From a virus: a stretch of DNA of 64,000 nt. Positions 1 to 10,299 of this stretch are shown piece by piece. Each line of letters starts with the position of its first letter. The stretch's first letter is position 1. The notes under the pieces are model-generated. The model did no database searches and had not been told where the DNA came from. It saw only the letters and a program-made list of their open reading frames with translations. The position numbers were made by a program, and so were the translations under genes. The stretch lies in IMG/VR virus record IMGVR_UViG_3300030329_004107, positions 1-64,000 of that record, one strand, 5' to 3'.

Positions 1-648
1 GTATTCGTACCCTTTATTGGAGCTGGTGTTGACCCGTTCTTTTAAGGGTTTATATTTCAGGTTAAAATGTTTATATAAAAAGTGCTTAAAGTTTTTACCG
101 TTAAACTCTGCTACGTATTGTATTTGATCTATAGGTTCTGGTAGGTGCCAAAACTTTTTACACCCAATATTGCTTTCGTCGATGTATGTTCTTATGAATT
201 CGTTTATAGATAAATCTAAAGAGTGCTTGTTAAAGACGCAGTCGAACCAGTCGTTGTGTTTTTTAAATGGAATCGCAACGTCTTCTTTTGCTTTTAGGTC
301 TATCAAATCTTGCGGAAAAAGGCTCGTAATAAAACCATTTTCTACCAAATCTTTAGACCAAAAGTAAAGAGAGCAAAGTAATTCTTTAGGGTCTCTCAAA
401 AACATAAAAGTTAAAAACCCGCTCTTGTTAGCTTGATCTACGGCTTTCAAGCTCCAGTTAAAGTGGTGATTATGTAAAAAGGTTTTGTCGTTTGCATTTT
501 TTATAATAGTTAAAAGCTGGGCCTCGGTATAGTCTCTGCCGGGATTTCTATGACTAACGTAATCATCAGGCTCAAAAACGTGTCGATTCAGATAATTGCC
601 AACGTAAGTTCCCCCTGCTTTAGCGAAATGTATAAAAGCTAATTTCAT
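1..648 (-). CDS. Sulfotransferase-like protein, partial (C-terminus outside window)
   Basis: The reading frame is open from an ATG at 648 to the window edge (216 codons). The N-terminus reads KLAFIHFAKAGGTYVGNYL, which resembles the 5'-phosphosulfate-binding loop of PAPS-dependent sulfotransferases (H-x-x-K-x-G-G-T). A later stretch, FMFLRDPKELLCSLYFW, resembles the 3'-phosphate motif (R-x-P-x-x-x-x-x-S-x-Y). It is a paralogue of the C-terminal half of the gene at 1217-2911. The start codon overlaps the upstream TGA (ATGA), which implies translational coupling. Likely role by family: transfer of sulfate to a glycan or other acceptor. The substrate is unknown. Confidence 0.8.
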   Translation of the reverse strand, partial: MKLAFIHFAKAGGTYVGNYLNRHVFEPDDYVSHRNPGRDYTEAQLLTIIKNANDKTFLHNHHFNWSLKAVDQANKSGFLTFMFLRDPKELLCSLYFWSKDLVENGFITSLFPQDLIDLKAKEDVAIPFKKHNDWFDCVFNKHSLDLSINEFIRTYIDESNIGCKKFWHLPEPIDQIQYVAEFNGKNFKHFLYKHFNLKYKPLKERVNTSSNKGYEY

Positions 649-1220
649 TTTTTATTAATATTAAGTCTGTACTCGAAAGAGGCGTCTTGGTCTTCCAGCC
701 ACAAAAGTAAATTTTCTTGATCTATAGTAAAACCATCTCTTATGTACTTTAATAATCTCTTGTTGTTGATTCTTGGCTGTCTATCTCGAATTGAATTTCT
801 TACTAAAGTTTTAGTTTTTATATGATCTTCAAAATCGACATGACAAACAAATTCCTTTCTGCTGTCTAAAGCGGCCATGCCTACTGTAAAATCAAATAAC
901 TTAATCATTTCTTCCGGAGTCTTGGCGTTGGCTAAAGATTCGCCAGAGTCAGACCAACAAAGCATGTCATAGTAATTATCTTTGTATATGTATTTTTCTC
1001 CTCGTGGTAAATCTTTAACTTTTTTGGCCCCGCGTAGCAGTAGTCTTTCTTGGGCTATTTCTCTATCTTCATGACTGGTAAAGAAAAAGTCATAATCTTT
1101 TAGATTTTTACCAATGAAAAAATCTTTTATTGCACCCCCAGCAATCCAGAAATATATATCCAACCCTTTAAAAATTTCAAAGTGCGGCTGCATATATTTT
1201 TTTAAATCATCTGAGCTCAT
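645..1220 (-). CDS. Nucleotidyltransferase-fold protein
   Basis: A 191-aa protein. WIAGGAIKDFFIGKNLKDYD (about residues 26-45) matches the Gly-Gly motif plus D-x-D of the polymerase-beta-like nucleotidyltransferase fold, as in the head domain of poly(A) polymerase and CCA-adding enzymes. It lacks the long RNA-binding C-terminal region of those enzymes, so a stand-alone transferase on a protein, small molecule or sugar is as likely as tRNA work. It overlaps both flanking genes by 4 nt and so belongs with the two sulfotransferase-like genes. Fold assignment is good; substrate is unknown. Confidence 0.7.
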   Translation of the reverse strand: MSSDDLKKYMQPHFEIFKGLDIYFWIAGGAIKDFFIGKNLKDYDFFFTSHEDREIAQERLLLRGAKKVKDLPRGEKYIYKDNYYDMLCWSDSGESLANAKTPEEMIKLFDFTVGMAALDSRKEFVCHVDFEDHIKTKTLVRNSIRDRQPRINNKRLLKYIRDGFTIDQENLLLWLEDQDASFEYRLNINKK

Positions 1221-2911
1221 AAGTATTTTAAATACCTTTTGTATTCTGGGTGGGTTTCTATCATGTTGTTAGTCTCTTCGGAGATTTCGCCTCGATCTAA
1301 ATAAGCTTTATACCCCTCGCTTTTAGAGGTGTTTCGTTTTTTCATGGGAACATATAGATGTTGGAAGTTGTCCAGCAAAAACGAGCGAAAATTTTCGTTG
1401 TTAAATTTTGCAACGTGCTGTATGTCGTCTACATAGTCTGGCAGTATCCATAAATGTTGCGCTCCCTTACCGCTTAGCATGCCGCGAATAAAATCATCTA
1501 AACTAATGTTATGTGGATTATCTTGTCCAGACATATACATTAACTCCTCCGTCAAAGGCTGTCTCAAAGCTTGGGCGCTTTTATCGTCCGCGTCCCATCT
1601 ATCCCACTGGCTTTGCGCCCAAAAATACAAAGAGCACATTACATCTTTAGGGTTTCTTATGAACATAAACGTTAACCAACCTTTATCATTAAATTTTTTA
1701 ACAGATTCTTTAGTCCAATTTATGTGATGATTATGTGTTAGTGCCTCTTCTACATCGGCGTCAGCTATATCTAACAGTTCTTCTTCTGTCCAATCTCTAG
1801 TTAAGGCTCTTTTGTTTTTATAGTTAAAATCCCACCAAGAGTTAAAATGCTTTATGCGCGGGAAAACCTGCTCTCTTATGTAGTGCTGTATATAGACTCC
1901 AGCCGCTTTGCCGTAGTGTATAAATGCTAATTTTTTATTGCAGTCAGGGTTGTAGTGTTTTCTTAAATGGCTATTTATAATTGGTTTGTTTTTCGCTTGA
2001 GATAAAGCGTAATCCTTCGCTTTTTTATTCAGAGCTATTAGCCCCAGCCCTCTTCCCGCACTGCCCAACTCAGAAATATGAGCGTGAACAGATTTAGCTT
2101 TGATCGGCAAATCGTCACCTCTCCAAAAACCTACGTTGTGGCTTGTGTCGAATGTTTGTATTTTATAATAATCAGATATTCTATTCATGCATTCCTGCTC
2201 GAAAAAGCTAGAGTCAGTTAAATACAGGTGCCTCCAAAATTTTGGGAATCCTTTGTTCGCGCAAAATAAATACCCCGCGTTGTAAAACCCGAATTCAAAG
2301 CCTTTGTGTTGGTTTTTCTTTGGGTAGAAGTGAGGCGATAAAACAATCTGCGCCGTAAAGTATTCTTGTAGGTTGTCTAGAACTATGATATCGGTATCTA
2401 GAAAAAAAGTATTATTGTGGTATTTTAAAGCAAAGTCCATCACTTCCATTTTTTTAATGATCGAGGGGGCGTCATGAACTTGATTAGCTACGCAAGAGTG
2501 TCCATCAAAAACTTTTTTTTGTATGTGATCCAAGTGTTCTTTTTCGGCGCTCGTTCTAAACTTGACGTTGTCGCATACCCCCATTCTATTTAAGAAAATC
2601 TTAGTTTCTTTATCGCAAATAACGTAAACAGGCTCATCGTGGAAAAGCCTTAGAGTCTTTAGTAAAACTTCGGCCTCGTCTTTAAGGTTTGCTGTAACAA
2701 CAAAGCAAAAGCTTTCTATTTTGTGGTACTGTTTTGGTTCGTGTATTGGGGGTCGATTCTCTAACCAAAACTTTTTTGGGGCGGAATCGGTCTCAAACTG
2801 TCCTGCAACTACGTCATTGAATACGCTAAGATTTTTGGGCTCAAACAATCCATTTCCTAAATCGCGTAAGCCAACCTCTTTATCGTTTATTTTTAATCTT
2901 GAGGTTTCCAT
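1217..2911 (-). CDS. Glycosyltransferase-sulfotransferase fusion
   Basis: A 564-aa protein with two modules. The first about 310 residues resemble a GT-A nucleotide-sugar transferase: the metal-binding type motif FLDTDIIVL and a later FGFYNAGYLF strand are visible. From about residue 335 (KLAFIHYGKAAGVYIQHYI) it resembles a sulfotransferase and aligns with the partial gene at 1-648, including FMFIRNPKDVMCSLYFW for the 3'-phosphate site. The arrangement suggests addition and sulfation of a sugar on a surface glycan or virion protein, which is inference from its place beside fibre genes. The sulfotransferase P-loop is degenerate (GKAAGVY), so activity of that half is less certain. Confidence 0.75.
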   Translation of the reverse strand: METSRLKINDKEVGLRDLGNGLFEPKNLSVFNDVVAGQFETDSAPKKFWLENRPPIHEPKQYHKIESFCFVVTANLKDEAEVLLKTLRLFHDEPVYVICDKETKIFLNRMGVCDNVKFRTSAEKEHLDHIQKKVFDGHSCVANQVHDAPSIIKKMEVMDFALKYHNNTFFLDTDIIVLDNLQEYFTAQIVLSPHFYPKKNQHKGFEFGFYNAGYLFCANKGFPKFWRHLYLTDSSFFEQECMNRISDYYKIQTFDTSHNVGFWRGDDLPIKAKSVHAHISELGSAGRGLGLIALNKKAKDYALSQAKNKPIINSHLRKHYNPDCNKKLAFIHYGKAAGVYIQHYIREQVFPRIKHFNSWWDFNYKNKRALTRDWTEEELLDIADADVEEALTHNHHINWTKESVKKFNDKGWLTFMFIRNPKDVMCSLYFWAQSQWDRWDADDKSAQALRQPLTEELMYMSGQDNPHNISLDDFIRGMLSGKGAQHLWILPDYVDDIQHVAKFNNENFRSFLLDNFQHLYVPMKKRNTSKSEGYKAYLDRGEISEETNNMIETHPEYKRYLKYL

Positions 2912-3135
2912 TCTGAAGCGTTATCGAGAATCTGTATAATTTCTTCATGCGTAAACTCCTGCAAGCCTACGGCGTCTTGAGTTATGTTGAACACAAACTC
3001 GGGCTGCTCCCCCTCGTACTTTAAGAGGAAGTGTTTTCCGTCTATAGAGTAACGCAAAGTCTCTGGATTGTCCTGTTTGACAGAAGAGAAATCAACATAT
3101 TCTAAAAATTCAGATTGTACAATAATATAATTCAT
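2893..3135 (-). CDS. Hypothetical protein
   Basis: An 80-aa acidic protein with no recognised family. It overlaps the glycosyltransferase fusion by 19 nt and the LamG gene by 4 nt (ATGA), so it is made from the fibre-region operon. It could be a small chaperone or tail accessory protein, but nothing in the sequence proves this. Confidence 0.6.
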   Translation of the reverse strand: MNYIIVQSEFLEYVDFSSVKQDNPETLRYSIDGKHFLLKYEGEQPEFVFNITQDAVGLQEFTHEEIIQILDNASEWKPQD

Positions 3136-3920
3136 GCTGTGTAAGTTGGTCCATAGATTCTATTATCGTTTATATCGTGACTAGCTAAAAAGTTCTGTCT
3201 TATTTGGGAGTCTGTAAGTTGGGCGTCGTAAACATGTACGTGCCCTACTTTTGTGCCGCTGCCTGAATATGCGGCGCTACTAACATTACGTCTGCCTATC
3301 TCTAAAGGGCCGCTTCCTGTCGGGTCCATAAGGTTTCCTGCGTCAGTATCGAATGGGGTGTCATACGTGCTAAATAAAAAGCTGCCATTGAGATAAACCT
3401 TCCATTTTCCGCTGCCATCGTGGCTGACGCCAATGTAATACCAAGTATTTGCGCTGATTAGACTTCGAAATTCATCCATCGTCCAAAATCTGTCTGAGCC
3501 ACCAGCTTCAATCCATAGGCGTACATCCTCGTCGCTTTGAACTTGCAAATAAAATCTATTATTATCGTCTACTTTTACATTGCAAGGGTAACTCGTAACG
3601 TTATTATGCTTAAACCAAACTAAAATAGTAAATGCATTACCAATATTTACGTTAAAAGGGTCTCCTCCGTAACCTGTTGAAGCTGCGCCCAAATAATCAT
3701 CAGTTCCATCGAACTGAAAATTATGAGGAGTAGAATTGTTATGTGTTATGCCGTTATATCTTCTAAGATTCTTGCCGTTAGTAACTAGATTGTCCCAAGC
3801 GTTAGCGTCACTTCCAATGCTCGATGGGTTAAAATTGCCAATTAAATTACTAGTAACAATACCATCAGATTGCTGACCTAATGTTTTGACTAAACCAGTT
3901 TTGTGGACATGAATACCCAT
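3132..3920 (-). CDS. LamG/concanavalin-like domain virion protein
   Basis: A 262-aa protein. Residues about 65-245 carry the strand pattern of a LamG or concanavalin-like lectin domain (FTILVWFKHN, WYYIGVSHDG, WKVYLNGSFL, PLEIGRRN, GHVHVYDAQLTDSQI). Such domains bind glycans and are frequent on phage fibres. It lies 2 nt after the giant collagen-like fibre gene, and its domain resembles the LamG segment near the C-terminus of that protein. Likely a receptor-binding or fibre tip protein. Confidence 0.75.
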   Translation of the reverse strand: MGIHVHKTGLVKTLGQQSDGIVTSNLIGNFNPSSIGSDANAWDNLVTNGKNLRRYNGITHNNSTPHNFQFDGTDDYLGAASTGYGGDPFNVNIGNAFTILVWFKHNNVTSYPCNVKVDDNNRFYLQVQSDEDVRLWIEAGGSDRFWTMDEFRSLISANTWYYIGVSHDGSGKWKVYLNGSFLFSTYDTPFDTDAGNLMDPTGSGPLEIGRRNVSSAAYSGSGTKVGHVHVYDAQLTDSQIRQNFLASHDINDNRIYGPTYTA

Positions 3921-3922
3921 GA

Positions 3923-6900
3923 TTAATCTTGAACTGCATAACTACAAACAACATCAGCTTCATTCGTGCCGAAACAAGTCATACTTAGCAGCGCGGTTTT
4001 GCTTGCGGCAATACTCGCTGGTTTTTCTCCAACAAACTTCCAATCGCTATGAAAAGTAAGCGTTCTATCGCTGCTGTCACATACAATTCTTACGACCATT
4101 GACCTACCTGCTTCTTTGTTTCCAACGGCTGTACTAAAGTCTGCATTACCATTAAGAGTTACTGTTTGTAGGGGTTCGTGTTCGAAATCTAAATCAACAT
4201 TACCGCCAGCAGAGTGTGTTTTAAGAGCCGTCTTGATAGACTTGGCTATGTAAAGCCCGTTTGTATCATCAAATGTTAGACTCGCTTCTGCATCGAGCTC
4301 TGTCGTCGTAGATGCTACGGTGACAATCTCATTTTCTGTAGCGTTGTTGACTGTTAAGTTGCCATCGCTACCACCAGTAACGCTTGTTACCACGGTTTGT
4401 GCTGTTACGGTTGGTAAAGCTGCCGAATGAACTGTAAAGTTAGCATTGCCATATCTTGCAGTACCAAGCGTAACTCTTACATCATCAATGAATGAAGAGG
4501 CTTGTCTGCTAGATGAGTCAAATTGGCCAATTTCAATATCTCTTGTAGAATTAAATATTTTAAAATTATGCCCACATTGAGTAGAGGCTTTTAAAACTCC
4601 ATCTACATAAAATCTAATATAATCAGCTTCACGGACAGCGGCAAAATGATACCAAGTGTCATCCGATAAACTTAAGCTTGCAAGCGCGCTGTAATCCCAA
4701 CTTCCACCACCGTCAGAAGTGTAAATGCCATTATTTGATGACCCATTATAATAAAGAACCAAAGCACTTCCGCCATCACTGGTTGCGGCTGAATTTTTAC
4801 CCTGACCAAACAAACCAAACGGGTTAGAAGCATCGCCTATACGAGCCCAAAGCTCAATCGTCCAATCTTGGGTTCCCCAGATTTCATCTTCATCTATCTC
4901 ATAGGTCATTCCTCCATCAGAGGCAGTCGCTAAAGATGCTGAACCAAATTTCTTTTGCGAAGTAGACCGCGCTGCTGAACCTACTGCTACGCCATCATGC
5001 TTGAATACGCTCTCATCTTCTATGTTGCTTTCGAAAGTATTTCTAATAAAAACTTGGCTCCAATACCCATCATTACTTGGTGGTACAGAAATCGTAGTAG
5101 TATTTTGAGAAAATGAACCAGCGGGTCCAGTAGGCCCAGTGCTTCCAGCAGGACCAGTAGGCCCAGTACCACCAGCGGGACCAGCGGGACCGGCGGGACC
5201 AGTACTACCAGCGGGACCAGTACTACCAGCGGGACCAGCGGGGCCAGCATCTCCATCGTCGCCAGCAGGACCGGCGGGACCGGCAGGACCAGCAGGACCA
5301 GTGCTGCCATTGCTACCAGCGGGACCAGTAGGCCCAGTGCTTCCAGCAGGACCAGTAGGCCCAGTGCTACCAGCAGAGCCAGCAGGACCAGCGGGGCCAG
5401 CGGGGCCAGCATCTCCATCGTCGCCAGCAGGACCAGCAGGACCGGCGGGACCAGTACTGCCAGCGGGACCAGCAGGACCAGTTGCGCCTGTCGCGCCACT
5501 AGGACCAGTAGGCCCAGTGCCACCAGCAGGACCGGCAGGACCAGCAGGACCAGCAGGACCAGTGCTGCCATTGCTACCAGCGGGGCCAGTAGGCCCAGTG
5601 CTTCCAGCAGGACCAGTAGGCCCAGTGCTACCAGCAGAACCAGCGGGACCGGCAGGACCAGTTGCGCCTGTCGCGCCACTAGGACCAGTAGGCCCAGTGC
5701 TACCAGCAGAGCCAGCGGGACCAGCGGGACCAGCGGGACCAGCGGGGCCAGCATCTCCATCGTCGCCAGCAGGACCGGCAGGACCAGCAGGACCAGTGCT
5801 ACCAGCGGGACCAGTGCTGCCAGCGGGACCAGCAGGACCAGTTGCGCCTGTCGCGCCACTAGGACCAGTAGGCCCAGTGCCACCAGCAGAACCAGCGGGA
5901 CCAGCGGGACCGGCGGGACCAGTACTGCCAGCAGGACCAGTAGGCCCAGCGCCACCAGCAGGACCAGTAGGCCCAGCACCGCCAGCAGAACCAGCAGGAC
6001 CAGTTGCTCCTACATTTCCGTAACGAGTAAAAGAAACAACTAATTTATCACCACTTTGAAATACTCCGGCTGTTTGGTTTGGCGTGGAATCTTGATCGCT
6101 GCAATAATTAAAGCTGATAGGAACAGTATAATAATTTCCACTATCAGAAACAGAACCGTCGATGTCATAAGATACAAATTTATTACTCTCGTCTTCCTTG
6201 AAGATTAGAATATTACCTTTTGTACTATTAGTTGAATCGTCTAACGCCTCAATCCAAGTCGCGTTGTCAATATCGTTATGACCTGTTTGGTGAATCCAAA
6301 GTTTTGTGGCTACTGCTAGGCCTGTATTAAATACAGAAACTTGACCACTTGTTGGATTTACAATTGGAGTAGTTTGTCCATTATAAATATAGTTGACGCT
6401 ATTGCCACCGATATTTGATCCTCTTACGATGGGCGAAGCGCTAGCCGCAGATTCTCCAGAATTTTGTAATACGATTTTACCATCATTGTTAAGAGAAATT
6501 TTGGCTCCGTCCATGTGTAGTGAACCGCCGCCCATGTAAACTGATTTCCATAATCTAGAAGGCGAACCTAAATCATGAGAGTTGTTATCTGTGGGCATTA
6601 TGTGGCCGCTCATAGCTAGCACACCGCGAATATCTAAAGCGCCAGAAGCGCTAGCTACTTTAGCGCTAGGTCCAACTAAAATTTTATCACTATCCCAACG
6701 GTTGTAAAATAAGCTATTTGCACCACTTATTTGGTCATTTTCATTAAACTGGAAAGACCCACTAACGCCTCCTGCGTCAGCAGAACCAGCAGGGCCAGCA
6801 GGACCAGCAGCGCCTTGAGGGCCGGTGGGGCCTGTTGTGCCAGCGGGGCCGGTAGGACCAGTACTTCCATTACTACCAGCGGGACCAGTAGGGCCAGCGC

Positions 6901-9415
6901 TACCAGCAGAACCAGCGGGACCAGTTGCACCTGTTGCACCGCTAGGCCCAACGGGTCCAGTGGGGCCAGCAGGGCCAGCGCCACCAGCGGAACCGGCAGG
7001 ACCAGTTGCGCCTGTTGCGCCGCTAGGTCCAGTAGGTCCGGCGCTACCAGCAGGACCAGTTGCGCCAGCAGGACCAGTTGGACCAGCGGCTCCTCCGGGT
7101 CCGGCAGGTCCAGCGGAACCGGCAGGACCAGTTGCGCCTGTTGCACCGCTAGGCCCAGTAGGACCAGCTACAGAGCTTGCAGCGCCTTCAGGCCCAGTTG
7201 GTCCAGCAGGACCAGTTGCGCCAGCAGGACCAGTGGGGCCAGCTACGCTACTTGCAGCGCCTTCAGGCCCAGTTGGGCCTCTTCCCCCAGCCGCCGTAAA
7301 ACTCATAACGATGTTGTCGTTAAGAGAAAAAGAACTATTAGAAGCTACATGTCCTACATTTAATTTTCTATAACTTGTATGAGAAGATGTTGCACCAGTT
7401 ATATTAAAAACAATATATTTACTAGAATCATCTTCTTTAAAAAATCTAAGATGACCTCTTGGATTGTTTGTGGTATTATCATCTAAACTATCTAACCAAG
7501 ATGTAGCGGAGTCCGCGCCGTTATCGAGATCATCTACAAAGATTTCAGTAACGCTAGACAAAGTCCCATGATTGAAAGACACTTTTCCATTACCGGGGTC
7601 TGCGTCACTTGTAGAAGTATTAAATTTATACAATAAACTATTGCCGCCAAAAAGCCCTCTCGGGCCTGTAGGCCCAGTAGGCCCAGCGCTACCAGCAGGA
7701 CCAGTAGGACCAGCGGGACCGATAGGGCCATCAGGACCAGCGGCTCCTCCGGGTCCGGTAGGCCCGGTTGCACCAGCGGGGCCAGTACTGCCAGCGGGAC
7801 CAGTGGGACCAGCAGGACCAGTTGCGCCTGTTACGCCGCTAGGACCAATAGGGCCAGTAGGGCCAGTAGCGCCAGCAGCCGCAGCAGCACCAGCAGTTCT
7901 TGTGATTACAAATTCACATTCGCCAGTGATTGTAGTAACTGCCCCTGCTCCATCCGCGTCATCCATCCATGCAAACAACTCAAGATAATCATTAGTTGAA
8001 AGCTCAAGTGTTGTGTTGGTTTGTAAAGTCTTTTCGTCACCATAGCTACTTCCTCTGCTATATGCGGAACATCTGGTTTCGGTTATCTCAGAGCCGTTCT
8101 TAAAAATTGACGCTCTTGGAGAAGCTCTGTTACTACCTCCATTGTCAAATCCAATTGTAGCATTTATGTGATAGATACCACTAGCGGTTACTGTTACTCT
8201 TTTATTATTTGAACTAGTGGAATGCGTGAATATTGATGCCTTAGAAACTGTATTATCAAAACCAATTCCCGTTTTATTGGCGTAAGTTACGTTGATATTT
8301 TCGGTGACAGATGATTTATTTAAGTTACAATAGTCAAGACTACCTCCAGCAGCACCAGAAGGCCCAAGAGCGCCTGTTGCGCCACTAGGACCAGTAGGCC
8401 CAGCGCTACCAGCAGGACCAGTAGGACCAGCGGGACCAGTAGGGCCAGCGTGTCCTGCCTCGGTAAATGAAACTGCTACTCTGTCGCCGCTTGAAAAACT
8501 TAACGCTGGGCCAGAATTATAACGTACTAAAACCTTTCTATATGAAGAATCAAGATCGTTATCTCCGGTAATCTCGAATGTCACATATGCACTAGCATTG
8601 TCTTCTTTAAAAATGGTTAGGTGGCCCCGAGGATCACTTCCGGTATTATCGTCAAGCTTGTTTAACCAGTTAACCATCGTCGATGTATCAACGTCAACAT
8701 TATCGATATACAACGAGCTAACCAAATCAATTGTAGCATGATTAAAAGCAACTCTTCCGTCTCCGGGATCGGCATCGGTGGTAGAATTATTAAATTTGTA
8801 AATGTGAGTATTGCCGCCAGCAAATCCGCGTGAACCTGAAGGACCAGTAGGACCGACATAAGTAGCGTCTCCAATTAACTTTAGGTTAAGAACGCCTGTA
8901 GCGCCCATGCCCGCATGATTTTTACAATAGTAATAAAGCGTGCTTGGAGCCGAATGACTAACTTCGAATTGACTATAAGCGTTTGGATTTCCTGCAACAC
9001 CATATGTTGTCCAGCCGTTAGTATATGGTGAGCCGCCTTCGTGTATACCTCCAGAAGTTGTAGAGATAAAAAAAGGATGACCAGAGTTAGTTCCTCCGGT
9101 CTGTAAGAAATTATATGTAAACCCTTTATATAAATTTATTTGAGGAGTTAAAGCTCCATCCAGATAAAATCTATTCCCCGCCCCCGGATTGCTAACACTG
9201 ACATCAATCTCTTGAGCTATAGCAATGCCCGTAGCACCGCTTGGTCCAGTAGGTCCGATAACGCCAGTAGCGCCGCTTGGGCCAAGTGGTCCAGCGGGTC
9301 CAATTGGACCTACAGGCCCTTGAATCCCTGCTGTTGCTGCTGTTGCTGACGAGCCTCCGACTATTGGAGCTTGTCCGGAAGCAGAACCAGCTACTATAAC
9401 GTCTACCGATGCCAT
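3923..9415 (-). CDS. Giant collagen-like tail fibre with cupredoxin-like, C1q-like and LamG domains
   Basis: An 1830-aa protein with blocks of Gly-X-Y triplets, mostly GPA, GPT, GPS and GAT, separated by globular domains. Residues about 65-180 look like a cupredoxin: H113 followed by C164-x2-H167-x2-M170. A domain of about 120 residues beginning GGN and ending near VxVSFT occurs three times. A C1q/TNF-like segment ([13 protein letters not shown], with a later [12 protein letters not shown]) and a LamG-like segment ([21 protein letters not shown]) are also visible. Expected to form trimeric triple-helical fibres. The repeats are also direct DNA repeats, so the copy number may vary between isolates. 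Confidence 0.85.
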   Translation of the reverse strand: MASVDVIVAGSASGQAPIVGGSSATAATAGIQGPVGPIGPAGPLGPSGATGVIGPTGPSGATGIAIAQEIDVSVSNPGAGNRFYLDGALTPQINLYKGFTYNFLQTGGTNSGHPFFISTTSGGIHEGGSPYTNGWTTYGVAGNPNAYSQFEVSHSAPSTLYYYCKNHAGMGATGVLNLKLIGDATYVGPTGPSGSRGFAGGNTHIYKFNNSTTDADPGDGRVAFNHATIDLVSSLYIDNVDVDTSTMVNWLNKLDDNTGSDPRGHLTIFKEDNASAYVTFEITGDNDLDSSYRKVLVRYNSGPALSFSSGDRVAVSFTEAGHAGPTGPAGPTGPAGSAGPTGPSGATGALGPSGAAGGSLDYCNLNKSSVTENINVTYANKTGIGFDNTVSKASIFTHSTSSNNKRVTVTASGIYHINATIGFDNGGSNRASPRASIFKNGSEITETRCSAYSRGSSYGDEKTLQTNTTLELSTNDYLELFAWMDDADGAGAVTTITGECEFVITRTAGAAAAAGATGPTGPIGPSGVTGATGPAGPTGPAGSTGPAGATGPTGPGGAAGPDGPIGPAGPTGPAGSAGPTGPTGPRGLFGGNSLLYKFNTSTSDADPGNGKVSFNHGTLSSVTEIFVDDLDNGADSATSWLDSLDDNTTNNPRGHLRFFKEDDSSKYIVFNITGATSSHTSYRKLNVGHVASNSSFSLNDNIVMSFTAAGGRGPTGPEGAASSVAGPTGPAGATGPAGPTGPEGAASSVAGPTGPSGATGATGPAGSAGPAGPGGAAGPTGPAGATGPAGSAGPTGPSGATGATGPAGSAGGAGPAGPTGPVGPSGATGATGPAGSAGSAGPTGPAGSNGSTGPTGPAGTTGPTGPQGAAGPAGPAGSADAGGVSGSFQFNENDQISGANSLFYNRWDSDKILVGPSAKVASASGALDIRGVLAMSGHIMPTDNNSHDLGSPSRLWKSVYMGGGSLHMDGAKISLNNDGKIVLQNSGESAASASPIVRGSNIGGNSVNYIYNGQTTPIVNPTSGQVSVFNTGLAVATKLWIHQTGHNDIDNATWIEALDDSTNSTKGNILIFKEDESNKFVSYDIDGSVSDSGNYYTVPISFNYCSDQDSTPNQTAGVFQSGDKLVVSFTRYGNVGATGPAGSAGGAGPTGPAGGAGPTGPAGSTGPAGPAGPAGSAGGTGPTGPSGATGATGPAGPAGSTGPAGSTGPAGPAGPAGDDGDAGPAGPAGPAGPAGSAGSTGPTGPSGATGATGPAGPAGSAGSTGPTGPAGSTGPTGPAGSNGSTGPAGPAGPAGPAGGTGPTGPSGATGATGPAGPAGSTGPAGPAGPAGDDGDAGPAGPAGPAGSAGSTGPTGPAGSTGPTGPAGSNGSTGPAGPAGPAGPAGDDGDAGPAGPAGSTGPAGSTGPAGPAGPAGGTGPTGPAGSTGPTGPAGSFSQNTTTISVPPSNDGYWSQVFIRNTFESNIEDESVFKHDGVAVGSAARSTSQKKFGSASLATASDGGMTYEIDEDEIWGTQDWTIELWARIGDASNPFGLFGQGKNSAATSDGGSALVLYYNGSSNNGIYTSDGGGSWDYSALASLSLSDDTWYHFAAVREADYIRFYVDGVLKASTQCGHNFKIFNSTRDIEIGQFDSSSRQASSFIDDVRVTLGTARYGNANFTVHSAALPTVTAQTVVTSVTGGSDGNLTVNNATENEIVTVASTTTELDAEASLTFDDTNGLYIAKSIKTALKTHSAGGNVDLDFEHEPLQTVTLNGNADFSTAVGNKEAGRSMVVRIVCDSSDRTLTFHSDWKFVGEKPASIAASKTALLSMTCFGTNEADVVCSYAVQD
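5110..6015. repeat. Largest collagen-encoding DNA repeat block
   Basis: About 900 bp of 9-bp units (read on the plus strand as variants of accagcagg / accagtagg / accagcggg) that encode Gly-Pro-Ala, Gly-Pro-Thr and Gly-Ser-Thr triplets. Longer units such as those containing atctccatcgtcgcc recur three times, which shows expansion by duplication of larger blocks. Similar shorter blocks lie at about 6780-7285, 7650-7885, 8345-8455 and 9235-9330. Confidence 0.9.
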
Positions 9416-9419
9416 TTTA

Positions 9420-9758
9420 TTATCTCGTTACTTCGGGTAAAATATTAGCGTACCCGTAGATAAGTTTTTCTACATATGCACCTGAATATATTTCAATATC
9501 GTAAACGCCTTGGGTAATTGGTAAGCCTACGGTATCAGCGCCATTTAATTTAATGTCAACATAACCGCTAGCAAAATAACCAGAAACTCCACTTGGCTTT
9601 AAATCCAAAATAGAGGTGGTGTCAGAATATTGATGTTTAACAAGGCCGCTTACTGAATAGCCAGACAAATTAATTGCGACTCCGTTCTCGTCTTTAGCGA
9701 CAAGTCTTACTTCATACTTAGAGCCTTGCGTTATATTCAGATCATAATTTGTAGCCAT
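9420..9758 (-). CDS. Putative baseplate/tail-fibre adaptor protein
   Basis: A 112-aa, all-beta-looking protein ([28 protein letters not shown]). It resembles small Ig-like structural proteins found beside phage fibre genes, but the family is not certain. There is no Shine-Dalgarno sequence before the ATG. A GTGTAATATT element sits 9 nt upstream, so the transcript may have almost no leader. Confidence 0.5.
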   Translation of the reverse strand: MATNYDLNITQGSKYEVRLVAKDENGVAINLSGYSVSGLVKHQYSDTTSILDLKPSGVSGYFASGYVDIKLNGADTVGLPITQGVYDIEIYSGAYVEKLIYGYANILPEVTR

Positions 9759-9767
9759 AATATATAC

Positions 9768-9777
9768 AATATTACAC
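9768..9777 (-). promoter_or_regulatory. GTGTAATA-type putative late promoter element
   Basis: The minus-strand decamer GTGTAATATT lies 9 nt before the ATG of the gene ending at 9758. Near-identical decamers precede four other genes (19966, 20941, 25981 plus strand, 55288). It has no TTGACA at -35. A phage-sigma-dependent promoter is inferred from recurrence and position only. Confidence 0.35.
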
Positions 9778-9799
9778 TACAGTCTGGAATTTTTATATA

Positions 9800-10183
9800 T
9801 TATTTACCCTCGTCTAAAATCTTCCTAATTTCGGAAGAAACCTTGGGTGGCTCTTTTTCATCAGCCGGAACACGGTAGTTCGAAACGTGGCGGCGAAATT
9901 CCTTAAATAACCTATTTCTAAGTTGATCTAAGTTTTCAGTGGGAATAATTCCAATTTTAGAAGCATGAGCATAAAGGTCTGATCTTGTCATTTCTTTAAT
10001 TTGACTTTCGTAGTCTTCTTCTTGTAAGGTGTTATATTTCCACAAGCCGTCATCACCCCAAACTTGATCGAGGGTTCTTGCTTGGTACTCACTTTTACCG
10101 TGAGTTTGTTGTAAATCATCCAGTTTCTTACTGGCTTTGGCCGTTTTATTAGGCTTATTCTTTGAGGCTTTTTTTCTTGGCAT
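9800..10183 (-). CDS. SAP-like DNA-binding domain protein
   Basis: A 127-aa protein with a Lys-rich N-terminus (MPRKKASKNKPNKTAK). The segment TRSDLYAHASKIGI followed by LDQLRNRLFKEF resembles a SAP helix-extension-helix. I chose the ATG at 10183 because a GGAG lies 9 nt before it. The upstream in-frame TTG at 10198 overlaps that ribosome-binding site. It is transcribed separately from the capsid gene, which ends in a terminator just upstream. Role unknown; the position suggests a virion or head-associated protein. Confidence 0.55.
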   Translation of the reverse strand: MPRKKASKNKPNKTAKASKKLDDLQQTHGKSEYQARTLDQVWGDDGLWKYNTLQEEDYESQIKEMTRSDLYAHASKIGIIPTENLDQLRNRLFKEFRRHVSNYRVPADEKEPPKVSSEIRKILDEGK

Positions 10184-10251
10184 AATATTAATCTCCAAAA
10201 CTGGTTACACTATTATAACTCAAATAGGAACAAAAAAAAACAAATTTTTAA

Positions 10252-10280
10252 TAAAAAAAATCCGGGCCGAAGCCCGGATT
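10252..10280 (-). terminator. Rho-independent terminator after major capsid gene
   Basis: A perfect 9-bp stem (AATCCGGGC / GCCCGGATT) with a UUCG tetraloop, followed by eight T residues on the minus strand, 20 nt after the capsid stop codon. This is the strongest terminator in the window and fits the need to isolate very high capsid expression. Confidence 0.95.
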
Positions 10281-10299
10281 GAATTGTTTTAGTATTAGC

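Noticed and set aside
5020-5979. Minus-strand 319-codon Leu/Val/Pro frame within the fibre gene
   Set aside because: A second reading of the same repeats; composition is that of a frame-shifted collagen block.
5139-6023. Long plus-strand open frames opposite the collagen blocks (also 6731-7373 and 7572-7988)
   Set aside because: They are mirror images of Gly-Pro-X repeats (Pro/Ala/Gly or Ser/Arg/Thr low complexity) with no ribosome-binding sites.
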